Assembly: GCA_029940345.1 (NCBI GenBank)
Contig: JAOZRC010000137.1
Span: 706 to 10,259 of the forward strand
Direction: 5' to 3'
Length of the DNA stretch: 9,554 nt
Origin: Desulfobacterales bacterium
GTDB taxonomy: Bacteria > Desulfobacterota > Desulfobacteria > Desulfobacterales > JAUCGF01
Shown here piece after piece: positions 1 through 6,566 of the stretch; the first letter of the stretch is position 1; each line of letters opens with the position of its first letter. The translations under genes and the position numbers were made by a program. A model generated the notes under the pieces. It had not been told where the DNA came from, searched no databases, and worked only from the letters and a program-made list of their open reading frames with translations.

Positions 1-2
1 AC

Positions 3-1301
3 GAAATCAATCCCGATGACCTAAAAAATAAGAAAGATCAGAACTATAAACGCGGTGACTTGATTGGTAAATTTGGCGTTGAAAAAAAGATGGACGCATA
101 TCTGCGAGCCGGCCATATCCAAACATTGGTCGAAGTCAACGCTATCGGACAGGTAATCCGCAAAATAGAAGATAAACTTGACAATAAATCGGTCGGAGAT
201 AATATCATTTTGACGATTGATCAAGCTTTGCAAAAGAGAGCGGAAAGTTTATTGAACGATAAGTCAGGAAGTGTTGTCGCCCTTGAACCTGACTCAGGCC
301 GTGTGTTAGTATTGGTCAGCGCCCCGGCTTTTGACCAAAATGCGTTTATCGGAGGGGTCTCACACAAATATTGGCGTAAGCTTATGTCTGATCCTGCCCG
401 TCCCATGCAAAATAAAGCGATTCAAGGGTTGTATCCGCCTGCTTCAACCTACAAAATTGTCACAGCTATCGCCGGTTTGCAGGAGGGTGTCATCAATCGT
501 CATTCGACTTTTTTTTGCCCTGGATACTTCAATTATGGCGGACGACCGTTTCGCTGCTGGAAGAAAGGGGGACATGGAACGCTCAATGTGGTGCAAGCTA
601 TCGAGCAATCTTGTGACGTCTTTTTTTATCAAGTCGGATTGAAGCTCGGAGTTGATCGTATTGCCAAATATGCCAAAGCCGGCGGACTGGGCGCACGCAC
701 CGGAATCGACTTGGATCACGAATCATCCGGCCTGATTCCCACAGCGGCTTGGAAAAAAAAAGTGACCGGTGATAAATGGCATCGGGGCGAGACACTGTCT
801 ATCGCTATCGGACAGGGCTATAACCAGACCACGCCATTACAGATGGCAGTTTTTATGGCAACGGTTGCCAACGGGGGCACGCGTTATAAACCGCTGATCG
901 TTTCTGAAATCAGAACCGCCGAAGGTAAAATTGTAAAAAAATTTGAAAAAATAGTTGTTGATCACTTGCCTGGCAGCGCGGAAAATTTGGCAATTGTACG
1001 CCAAGGACTTTGGGATGTTGTCAACGGTTCAAGAGGAACTGCCCGACGCTATAAAATAAAAGGTATTGAGATGGTGGGGAAAACCGGAACGGCGCAAGTA
1101 TTTAGCCGGCAAAAAGGAAGCGACTACAGTGATGACCTGCCCGATCACTTGAAAGCACATGCCTGGTTCGTGGCGTATGCCCCGATGGAAAATCCTAAGA
1201 TTGCCGTTGCCGTGATGGTTGAACACGGCGAACACGGATCGAGCGCCGCAGCCCCCATTGCCAGTGAACTGATCAAAGCTTATCTTCAAGAATCGTTTTG
1301 A
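3..1301 (+). CDS. mrdA: Penicillin-binding protein 2 (peptidoglycan transpeptidase), 5' partial
   Basis: This is the C-terminal 432 residues of a class B penicillin-binding protein, the D,D-transpeptidase that crosslinks new peptidoglycan during elongation on the periplasmic face of the inner membrane. The reading frame is open to the left edge. The TTG at 60 is not the true start, because upstream codons still match the PBP2 dimerisation region (the GDLIG-K-G-EK motif follows at once). E. coli PBP2 has about 633 residues, so roughly 200 are missing. All three active-site motifs are visible, numbering from base 3: STYK at residues 148-151 (nucleophile Ser148), SCD at 203-205 (the PBP2-type SxD), and KTGT at 360-363. 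The C-terminus looks complete. RodA follows after 118 bases, the usual mrdA-rodA arrangement. The PBP2 call, rather than FtsI, rests on the YPPxSTxK and SxD motifs and the rodA neighbour. Confidence 0.95.
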   Translation, partial: EINPDDLKNKKDQNYKRGDLIGKFGVEKKMDAYLRAGHIQTLVEVNAIGQVIRKIEDKLDNKSVGDNIILTIDQALQKRAESLLNDKSGSVVALEPDSGRVLVLVSAPAFDQNAFIGGVSHKYWRKLMSDPARPMQNKAIQGLYPPASTYKIVTAIAGLQEGVINRHSTFFCPGYFNYGGRPFRCWKKGGHGTLNVVQAIEQSCDVFFYQVGLKLGVDRIAKYAKAGGLGARTGIDLDHESSGLIPTAAWKKKVTGDKWHRGETLSIAIGQGYNQTTPLQMAVFMATVANGGTRYKPLIVSEIRTAEGKIVKKFEKIVVDHLPGSAENLAIVRQGLWDVVNGSRGTARRYKIKGIEMVGKTGTAQVFSRQKGSDYSDDLPDHLKAHAWFVAYAPMENPKIAVAVMVEHGEHGSSAAAPIASELIKAYLQESF

Positions 1302-1419
1302 TGATTACATTTGATGAAATACCTATGCTTGCGACTTCCCCATTAACTGTTGATTCCCACTTCCTTATCATCCAAAGATTTTGGTTTCTGTATTTCAAAC
1401 AAGTCGGGTTTTTACGGCA
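1302..1419 (+). other. mrdA-rodA spacer, no clear signal
   Basis: These 118 bases separate the PBP2 stop from the preferred RodA ATG. I find no convincing -35/-10 pair and no terminator. A small perfect inverted repeat, CCAAA-GAT-TTTGG (1372-1384), is present, but it is short and AT-rich. The in-frame TTG at 1381 would add 13 residues to RodA; it lies inside this repeat and has no good ribosome binding site. mrdA and rodA are probably cotranscribed across the spacer. Confidence 0.5.
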
Positions 1420-2520
1420 ATGATTGATCGACGTCTGATAAAATATTTTGATTGGGTATTGCTGACGTTGGTTTTGATTTTGAGCGTTTTGGGTTTGATG
1501 ACGATTTATAGTGCGGTTATGGCAGGTGCGTTACAACAAAAAGTTATTTTTTGGAAACAGGTTGTCTGGTACGGCGTCGGATTTTTGGCGGCAATGATTG
1601 TGTTTTTATTTCACTACCGCCAGCTAGACCGGTGGGCGTATTGGATTTATGGGATTTGTAACGCCTTGTTAGTCAGTGTTTTGGTATTTGGCCGAACGAT
1701 TGCCGGTTCGCAGCGCTGGCTGATCCTGGGTCCTGTTTCTTTACAACCGTCCGAACTGGTTAAAATTGCCGTGATTATCGTGCTTGCGCATTGGTATTCA
1801 AAAACAACCAATCCACGGGGCTTATCTTTAGCGGAACTTGTGACACCGGCTGTTTTGCTCTTGGTTCCGTTCTGTTTGATTACGATCCAGCCGGATCTAG
1901 GTACTGCAATGGTGATTGCTTTGATTGCCGCTTCCATGACGCTTTACCAAAAAATTGAAAAAAAAACGCTGGTTTTAATTATCGTTGGCATTACGGTTGC
2001 TATTCCGATGGTATGGTCAGTGCTAAAACCCTACCAAAAACAAAGAATATTGACATTTTTAAATCCGGAACGCGATTCACTAGGTGCCGGTTATCACATT
2101 ATTCAATCCAAAATTGCCATTGGCTCCGGCATGATAACAGGTAAAGGCTATTTACAAGGCACTCAAAATGCACTTTCTTTTCTTCCGGAACAGCATACGG
2201 ATTTCATTTTTTCGGTGCTGGCGGAAGAGTGGGGACTGGTTGGTGCGTCTCTTTTGCTTGTGTTTTTGCTTTTTCTGATTGTGTGGGGCTTGAACATTGC
2301 CCATAACTGTCGTAACTCATTCGGTATTCTTCTTGCTGTCGGCATTACCGCCATGATTTTTTGGCAAGTGTTTATTAATATCGGTATGGTGATGGGGTTG
2401 ATGCCGGTGGTGGGAATGCCGCTGCCGTTTATCAGTTATGGCGGTTCATCAATGCTTACCAATATGATTGGCATTGGTTTACTTATGAATATCAGTATGC
2501 GGCGCTATATGATAAAGTAA
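1420..2520 (+). CDS. rodA: Rod shape-determining protein RodA (SEDS peptidoglycan glycosyltransferase)
   Basis: RodA is a polytopic inner-membrane SEDS enzyme that polymerises lipid II into glycan strands for the elongasome, working in complex with PBP2, whose gene is directly upstream. From the ATG at 1420 the protein has 366 residues, against 370 in E. coli; the frame also opens at a TTG at 1381, which would add 13 poorly typical residues. Neither start has a strong ribosome binding site, so the choice rests on length and on the MIDRRL...DW opening. Visible features are many hydrophobic segments consistent with about ten membrane spans, the GSQRW...QPSELVK motif near residues 95-115, and PE-x-HTDFIF with Asp261, which by position corresponds to the essential E. 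coli Asp262. Near the C-terminus is the FtsW/RodA/SpoVE signature region with GMPLPFISYGGSS. RodA is favoured over FtsW by the mrdA context and the HTDFIF motif. Confidence 0.95.
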   Translation: MIDRRLIKYFDWVLLTLVLILSVLGLMTIYSAVMAGALQQKVIFWKQVVWYGVGFLAAMIVFLFHYRQLDRWAYWIYGICNALLVSVLVFGRTIAGSQRWLILGPVSLQPSELVKIAVIIVLAHWYSKTTNPRGLSLAELVTPAVLLLVPFCLITIQPDLGTAMVIALIAASMTLYQKIEKKTLVLIIVGITVAIPMVWSVLKPYQKQRILTFLNPERDSLGAGYHIIQSKIAIGSGMITGKGYLQGTQNALSFLPEQHTDFIFSVLAEEWGLVGASLLLVFLLFLIVWGLNIAHNCRNSFGILLAVGITAMIFWQVFINIGMVMGLMPVVGMPLPFISYGGSSMLTNMIGIGLLMNISMRRYMIK

Positions 2521-2566
2521 CTTCGAATAGTGTCCACAATGAAACCACAAAGGAAAGGAATATATT

Positions 2567-2989
2567 ATGCGAAAAGGGAAAAAGACGGCTTCGATTTCCA
2601 CCTTTATTGAAGCCGGTGTAAGTATCGAAGGGACGATTACATTTTCAAATACGATTCGAATTGATGGGAAACTGAAAGGTAAACTTAGTGGGAATGGCGG
2701 CACGGTGATTGTCGGAGAAATGGGTGATATGAAAGCTGATGTCAATGCTGCCGTTGTTGTGATAATGGGACAGGTGAAAGGTACGGTCGTCGCCACCGAA
2801 CGAATTGAGATTTATCCGCCGGCACGTGTTATCGGCGATATTCAATCACCGGTGGTGTCCATTGAATCCGGTGTGGTGTTTATTGGAAATTGTTCGATGA
2901 AAATCCCGCAAATTACATCAGGACAGGAAAAAGATGCCGAGAAACTATTGCCTCCGGGGAAAGAAAAGAAGAGCAAAAAGATTTTTTAA
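2567..2989 (+). CDS. Bactofilin family protein (polymer-forming cytoskeletal protein)
   Basis: This 140-residue protein belongs to the bactofilin family (formerly DUF583). Bactofilins form nucleotide-independent filaments from a right-handed beta-helix and act as membrane-associated scaffolds in cell shape, polarity or chromosome organisation. The family pattern is clear: TFIEAGVSIEGTI and the IRIDGKLKGKL turn near residues 12-40, then repeating short hydrophobic beta-strands separated by glycine turns to about residue 110 (the VKGTV, VIGDI and VFIG elements). The tail is short, charged and lysine-rich (KEKKSKK), probably disordered. A good ribosome binding site (AAAGGA, 2554-2559) lies 7 bases before the ATG. 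The gene follows rodA by 46 bases, so it may share the mrdA-rodA transcript. Its specific role in this organism cannot be read from the sequence; involvement with the RodA/PBP2 machinery is inference from position. Confidence 0.9.
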   Translation: MRKGKKTASISTFIEAGVSIEGTITFSNTIRIDGKLKGKLSGNGGTVIVGEMGDMKADVNAAVVVIMGQVKGTVVATERIEIYPPARVIGDIQSPVVSIESGVVFIGNCSMKIPQITSGQEKDAEKLLPPGKEKKSKKIF

Positions 2990-2996
2990 AAATACT

Positions 2997-3026
2997 TTGA
3001 CAATTTTAAAATGTTGATGCTATAAG
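2997..3026 (+). promoter_or_regulatory. Predicted sigma70 promoter with extended -10 for the ATP synthase operon
   Basis: A perfect -35 hexamer TTGACA (2997-3002) is followed, after an 18-base spacer, by TATAAG (3021-3026), one mismatch from the -10 consensus. The -10 is preceded by TGC (3018-3020), giving an extended -10. Transcription would start near 3033. It begins 8 bases after the bactofilin stop codon and is the best promoter-like sequence I see in the window. It implies an atp transcript independent of the shape genes, with an untranslated leader of about 300 bases. This is a prediction from motif match only. Confidence 0.7.
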
Positions 3027-3325
3027 CCGTTCAAGTCGTTATGTGGTGTAGGATATTGGATAATTTAAAGGGTTCCGCGTTTTCAGTTCTTTTTATATGT
3101 AGTAACTGTTGACTGGCTATTGCAAAGTAAATCATTCCAAAACCTATTAATTGGATGGCTCATTGTTAATATAGACCAATAATCCAATAAAATAAACTTA
3201 TAACGAGCGGAAACGAACCTGATTAGTTGGCAGCCTAAATAACGATACTGTTTGAAAAACATCGCGGTCTTAATCAGCCGGTTGATGTTGCTAAAATATA
3301 GTCATTGAAATAAATATTAAGGAAG

Positions 3326-3331
3326 AGGAGG
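3326..3331 (+). promoter_or_regulatory. Ribosome binding site that fixes the atpF' start
   Basis: A perfect AGGAGG ends 6 bases before the ATG at 3338. The alternative in-frame GTG at 3332 directly abuts this site and could not use it, so the ATG is the real start. Confidence 0.9.
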
Positions 3332-3337
3332 GTGTCT

Positions 3338-3763
3338 ATGGTAAGTGTTGATTGGACATTAGGATTACAGATCTTCAATTTTTTATTGTTGGTATGGGTG
3401 CTGAACAAGGTGTTGTACAAACCCATACGCGGAGTGCTGCAAGAGCGTAAGGGAAAAATTGCAGACTTTGAAGTGGCGATCAGCGAAAATAAAGAAAGCG
3501 TTCAGGAAAAAGAAGCTGCTTTTCTATCCGGAATAAAGGATGCTCGCTCAGAAGGTGTTAAGGAGAGGGATGCGCTCAAAGCGGAGGCTTCGGATGAAGA
3601 AAAACGGATCGTCTCTGAGATTAATAAAAAAGCGCTGGCGGAGCTTCAGGAAGTTCGCGCAAAGATAAGTCGTGAAGCGCAGAGTGTTCGGAAAGAACTT
3701 CAAAAAGAAGCGGATTTGTATTCAAAGGCGATTTGCCAAAAAATACTGGGGAGGGCCGTTTAA
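3338..3763 (+). CDS. atpF': ATP synthase F0 subunit b' (peripheral stalk)
   Basis: This 141-residue protein is the first of two b-type subunits of the F-type ATP synthase. Together they form the peripheral stalk that holds the F1 head against the membrane stator. It has one N-terminal membrane span (about residues 5-25, LGLQIFNFLLLVWVLN), then the conserved KVLYKPI-x-x-VL-x-ERK motif where the helix leaves the membrane, then a long charged coiled coil rich in Glu, Lys and Ala to the C-terminus. There is no signal peptide, unlike the next gene. The start is set by the AGGAGG at 3326-3331. The stop codon overlaps the atpF ATG by one base (TAATG). The b' label reflects its place ahead of a second, longer b gene; paired b/b' stalks occur in several bacterial lineages and in chloroplasts. 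Confidence 0.92.
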   Translation: MVSVDWTLGLQIFNFLLLVWVLNKVLYKPIRGVLQERKGKIADFEVAISENKESVQEKEAAFLSGIKDARSEGVKERDALKAEASDEEKRIVSEINKKALAELQEVRAKISREAQSVRKELQKEADLYSKAICQKILGRAV

Positions 3764-4386
3764 TGTTGAATTTGAGGAATAAAATCTGTGTCCGCCGCCC
3801 CGAATGGATACGACCCGGTTTGATACTGTTGGCAGCGGTGCTTTTTGTCTTTATCACTACTCCGGTCTATGCATCTGGCGGTGGTGGTGAAGAACATGGA
3901 GCTGGGCCAAAAGGATGGGTGGATACGGACACGTATCGTGTCTATAATTTCGCCGTTTTATTTATTGGCTTGTTTCTGCTTTTACGCAAACCGGTGGCGA
4001 ATGCGCTTGGCTCCAGGATTAAAGGGATCAAAGAGCAATTGGTAGGGCTGGAAGAGAAGCAAAAGGAAACGGAAACCGAATTGGCGGAATATGAAAAGAA
4101 ATTGACAGGCTTGGAAGGTGAAGCTGAAAATATAATTTCACAATATATTGAGCAGGGAAAAGATGCCCAGGCCCGAATATTGAAAGAAGCCGAATCTGAG
4201 GCTGCAAAGCTGGAAGAACAAGCCAGCCGCAATGTCGAATATGAATTTGAACTGGCTAAAAAGAAGCTGAAAGAGGATGCTCTTGCACAGGCTTTTGCCA
4301 GGGCTGAAGAAGTGATAACTGATAAAATTACAGAAGACGATCAAGATAAATTGATCAACTTCTATTTGAATAAGGTGGTGGCATAG
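3763..4386 (+). CDS. atpF: ATP synthase F0 subunit b, with signal-peptide-like N-terminus
   Basis: This is the second peripheral-stalk subunit, 207 residues from the ATG at 3763. The frame extends upstream to 3733, but the 3763 ATG overlaps the previous stop codon (TAATG) and has GGGGAGGG (3748-3755) 7 bases before it. Two hydrophobic segments are present. Residues 19-35 follow an Arg/Lys-rich start and lead into PVYA-S, a plausible signal peptidase I site after Ala37. A glycine-rich GGGGEEHG linker comes next, then the true membrane anchor at about 61-74 (YNFAVLFIGLFLLL) followed by the RKPV motif. The remainder is a long charged coiled coil. Cleavage would leave the mature N-terminus in the periplasm with the coil in the cytoplasm, the right topology for a b subunit. 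The stop overlaps the next start by one base (TAGTG). Confidence 0.93.
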   Translation: MLNLRNKICVRRPEWIRPGLILLAAVLFVFITTPVYASGGGGEEHGAGPKGWVDTDTYRVYNFAVLFIGLFLLLRKPVANALGSRIKGIKEQLVGLEEKQKETETELAEYEKKLTGLEGEAENIISQYIEQGKDAQARILKEAESEAAKLEEQASRNVEYEFELAKKKLKEDALAQAFARAEEVITDKITEDDQDKLINFYLNKVVA

Positions 4387-4937
4387 TGAAAAATTTAGCT
4401 GTAGCGCGAAGATACGCTAAAGCGCTTTTGCTTATTGGTAAGGAGAATGGACAGGCGGATGCTTACCGGGAGGAGTTGAATGGTTTCGCAGCAATGGTTA
4501 CCGATAATCTGACACTGAAACAAACGTTGGAAAATCCCCTCTATGACGCCGCTGATCGAAAACGCGTTTTGCAAAAGCTTATTGAAAAACTTGAATTGTC
4601 AATCGTGATGAAATCCTTTCTTTCCCTGATCTTTGATAAGGGACGAATCGGATTTCTTGGCAACGTTAATGATTTTTATCAAAAATTGGCTGATGAATTA
4701 AAAGGTATTGCTCGAGCGAGTATCGTATCGGCATCCGATCTGACGCCTGCTACGATTGATCAAATTCGTAAAGCCCTGTCTAAAATGACAGGAAAAGAAA
4801 TCAAATTGGAAGTGGACCAGGACCCGAGTCTTATCGGAGGTATTGTTTCCAGAATCGGTGATCTTGTTTTGGATGGTAGCATCAAAACACAATTACTCAA
4901 TATGAGGGAATCATTAAAAAGGGGTGAGAGTGTCTAA
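4386..4937 (+). CDS. atpH: ATP synthase F1 subunit delta
   Basis: Subunit delta (183 residues, typical length about 180) sits on top of the alpha-beta hexamer and joins it to the b stalk. The N-terminus has the family pattern [11 protein letters not shown], followed by an alpha-helical domain. The C-terminal region has the usual [19 protein letters not shown] motif (about residues 153-171). Translation starts at a GTG (4386-4388) whose first base is the last base of the atpF stop (TAGTG). An AAGGTGGTG stretch just upstream (4372-4380) serves as the ribosome binding site. The stop overlaps the atpA ATG in the same one-base way (TAATG), so synthesis of b, delta and alpha is probably coupled. 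Confidence 0.96.
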   Translation: MKNLAVARRYAKALLLIGKENGQADAYREELNGFAAMVTDNLTLKQTLENPLYDAADRKRVLQKLIEKLELSIVMKSFLSLIFDKGRIGFLGNVNDFYQKLADELKGIARASIVSASDLTPATIDQIRKALSKMTGKEIKLEVDQDPSLIGGIVSRIGDLVLDGSIKTQLLNMRESLKRGESV

Positions 4938-6454
4938 TGGAATTAAGAGCTGAAGAAATTAGTCAAATTATTAAAGAACAGATTACGGATTACGATAAAA
5001 AGGTCGAATTAAGCGAGACCGGAACTGTTTTGTCCGTTGGTGATGGTATTGCCAGGGTGTATGGTCTTGAAAAAGTCATGGCAATGGAGTTGGTCGAATT
5101 TACGGGTGGCATCCTCGGACTGGTGCTGAACCTTGAAGAAGACAATGTCGGCGTGGCCATCATGGGTGAAGATACCCATATTAAGGAGGGCGATATAGTC
5201 AAACGAACCAAACGTATCGCTCAGGTTCCGGTCGGCGAAGAAGTCTTGGGTCGCGTGGTTTCGGCCGTGGGTGAGCCTCTGGATGGCAAAGGACCTATTG
5301 ATGCCAAAGAGTTCAGGCGCGTTGAAATGGTCGCCCCAGGCGTTATTGATCGCAAAAGTGTTCATGAACCCATGTACACTGGCCTTAAAGCGATTGATGC
5401 CATGACGCCGGTGGGCAGAGGCCAGCGTGAGTTGATCATTGGCGACCGCCAAATTGGGAAAACCGCTGTTGGCGTAGACGCGATTATCAACCAGAAGGGC
5501 AAAGACGTTTTTTGTGTTTATGTCGCTTGTGGTCAGAAGAAATCATCTGTTGCTCAAGTGGTTTCGGTATTTGAAAAACATGGGGCCATGGAATATACAA
5601 CAGTTGTTGCTGCCTGCGCCAGTGACCCGGCAACGCTTCAATATATCGCTCCTTACGCCGGTTGTGCGATGGGTGAATATTTTCGCGATAGTAAGAGACA
5701 TGCGCTGATTGTGTTTGACGATCTGTCCAAACAAGCCGCTGCTTACCGCCAGGTTTCATTGCTTTTAAGGCGTCCGCCCGGACGTGAAGCCTATCCTGGC
5801 GATATTTTCTATAATCACTCCCGCCTGCTTGAACGTTCGGCTAAACTGAATGATGAAAAAGGTGCCGGTTCACTCACCGCCTTACCTATTATTGAAACTC
5901 AGGCCGGTGACGTTTCGGCATATATTCCGACCAACGTAATTTCAATCACCGATGGACAAATTTATCTGGAACCGGCCCTGTTTTTTTCCGGTGTACGACC
6001 ATCGATTAATGTCGGTTTGTCGGTTTCCCGCGTGGGTGGTTCCGCTCAGGTGAAGGCGATGAAACAAGTGGCCGGTACATTGCGGCTTGATCTCGCTCAA
6101 TATCGTGAACTTGAAGCATTTGCCGCATTCGGGAGCGATCTCGATACTGCTACTCAAAAGCAGTTAACACGAGGTGCTCGAATGGTGGAACTGTTAAAGC
6201 AGCCACAATATAAACCGCTCTCCATGGAAAATCAGGTCACAATGCTTTATGCTGGCACTCACGGTTTTTTAGATAAATATCCGGTGGATGTAGTTGGAAA
6301 GTATGAGACCGGATTGTACCCATTTATTGAGGAACGGTATCCGCAAGTATTTAAGGAACTCGATGCGAAACAAGCGATTGATGACGAGTTGGATAAACTG
6401 ATGACGGATGCTTTAAACGCCTATGATGAAGAGTTCAAAGACACGATAAATTAA
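4937..6454 (+). CDS. atpA: ATP synthase F1 subunit alpha
   Basis: Alpha (505 residues) alternates with beta in the F1 hexamer. It binds nucleotide at non-catalytic sites and supplies the arginine finger to the catalytic sites on beta. Visible landmarks are the N-terminal beta-barrel (about residues 25-95), the P-loop GDRQIGKT at 169-176, the [15 protein letters not shown] segment, and the alpha/beta signature [13 protein letters not shown], with the arginine finger at Arg365 (TF1 numbering is 364). The common P-loop sequence in this family is GDRQTGKT; here the Thr is Ile, but the essential Gly-Lys-Thr is intact. The start overlaps the atpH stop by one base, with an AGGGGTGAG ribosome binding site upstream. 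The length matches the shorter bacterial form, without the insertion of about ten residues seen in E. coli. The next gene is 112 bases downstream. Confidence 0.98.
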   Translation: MELRAEEISQIIKEQITDYDKKVELSETGTVLSVGDGIARVYGLEKVMAMELVEFTGGILGLVLNLEEDNVGVAIMGEDTHIKEGDIVKRTKRIAQVPVGEEVLGRVVSAVGEPLDGKGPIDAKEFRRVEMVAPGVIDRKSVHEPMYTGLKAIDAMTPVGRGQRELIIGDRQIGKTAVGVDAIINQKGKDVFCVYVACGQKKSSVAQVVSVFEKHGAMEYTTVVAACASDPATLQYIAPYAGCAMGEYFRDSKRHALIVFDDLSKQAAAYRQVSLLLRRPPGREAYPGDIFYNHSRLLERSAKLNDEKGAGSLTALPIIETQAGDVSAYIPTNVISITDGQIYLEPALFFSGVRPSINVGLSVSRVGGSAQVKAMKQVAGTLRLDLAQYRELEAFAAFGSDLDTATQKQLTRGARMVELLKQPQYKPLSMENQVTMLYAGTHGFLDKYPVDVVGKYETGLYPFIEERYPQVFKELDAKQAIDDELDKLMTDALNAYDEEFKDTIN

Positions 6455-6566
6455 CAAAAGTCCGTGTTGCGCATCAGTCTGTATGTATACGATTTAGTAT
6501 GTATACGATATGGGCGGATTGAAGCGATGCGCATCACCATACTTATAAGGTTTAAAAGGCAATTTT
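6455..6566 (+). repeat. atpA-atpG spacer with tandem and flanking direct repeats
   Basis: The spacer holds a perfect 13-base repeat, GTATGTATACGAT, at 6481-6493 and 6497-6509 (16-base period), each copy containing the palindrome GTATAC. This pair is flanked by two copies of TGCGCATCA (6468-6476 and 6528-6536). The second copy lies within the perfect 10-base palindrome GATGCGCATC (6526-6535). TGCGCATC of the first copy can pair with GATGCGCA (6526-6533), and the two GTATAC units can pair inside it, so the RNA could fold as a long composite hairpin. The atpG ribosome binding site AAAAGG (6554-6559) lies outside it. No clear promoter or terminator is seen. Confidence 0.75.

Larger units (their letters stand above)
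2990..3337 (+). other. Non-coding region: atp operon leader with inverted repeats
   Basis: This 348-base gap between the bactofilin and ATP synthase genes has no convincing gene. It begins with the predicted promoter and ends with the atpF' ribosome binding site. Two imperfect foldable elements are visible. In the first, ATTGGAT (3150-3156) pairs with ATCCAAT (3182-3188) around an inner ATTG/CAAT pair (3162-3165 with 3177-3180). In the second, CTGATTA (3219-3225) pairs with TAATCAG (3271-3277) across a 45-base loop. No rho-independent terminator separates the bactofilin gene from the atp genes. I do not recognise a known riboswitch class. Confidence 0.6.

Noticed and set aside
509..516. Run of eight T in mrdA as a slippage or frameshift site
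   Set aside because: The frame is intact on both sides and all catalytic motifs lie in one frame, so no frameshift is needed.
1381..1419. 13-residue extension of RodA from TTG at 1381
   Set aside because: RodA from the ATG at 1420 has normal length and opening, and its Asp261 then falls within one residue of the E. coli position. Neither start has a clear ribosome binding site, so this remains slightly uncertain.
2976..2996. AAAAAGATTTTTT-like sequence at the bactofilin end as a terminator
   Set aside because: The arms are pure A/T with a 3-base or shorter loop and no GC stem, so it would not form a stable terminator. It overlaps coding sequence and the promoter.
3041..3112. Possible 23-codon leader peptide (begins MWCRIL) in the atp leader
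   Set aside because: It starts only about 8 bases after the predicted transcription start and has no ribosome binding site. It has no run of one amino acid typical of attenuators.
3733..3762. Upstream extension of subunit b to the ATG at 3733
   Set aside because: It would overlap atpF' by 31 bases. The GGGGAGGG at 3748-3755 and the TAATG junction both point to 3763.
5009..5452. Antisense open frame of 147 codons opposite atpA
   Set aside because: It is fully contained opposite a conserved gene, has no recognisable domain and is His/Asn-rich in the way a complementary frame would be.
6481..6509. GTATAC repeats as promoter -10 elements or a CRISPR array
   Set aside because: No -35 lies at proper spacing. 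Two 13-base units with a 3-base gap are far from CRISPR repeat-spacer dimensions, and no cas gene is present.
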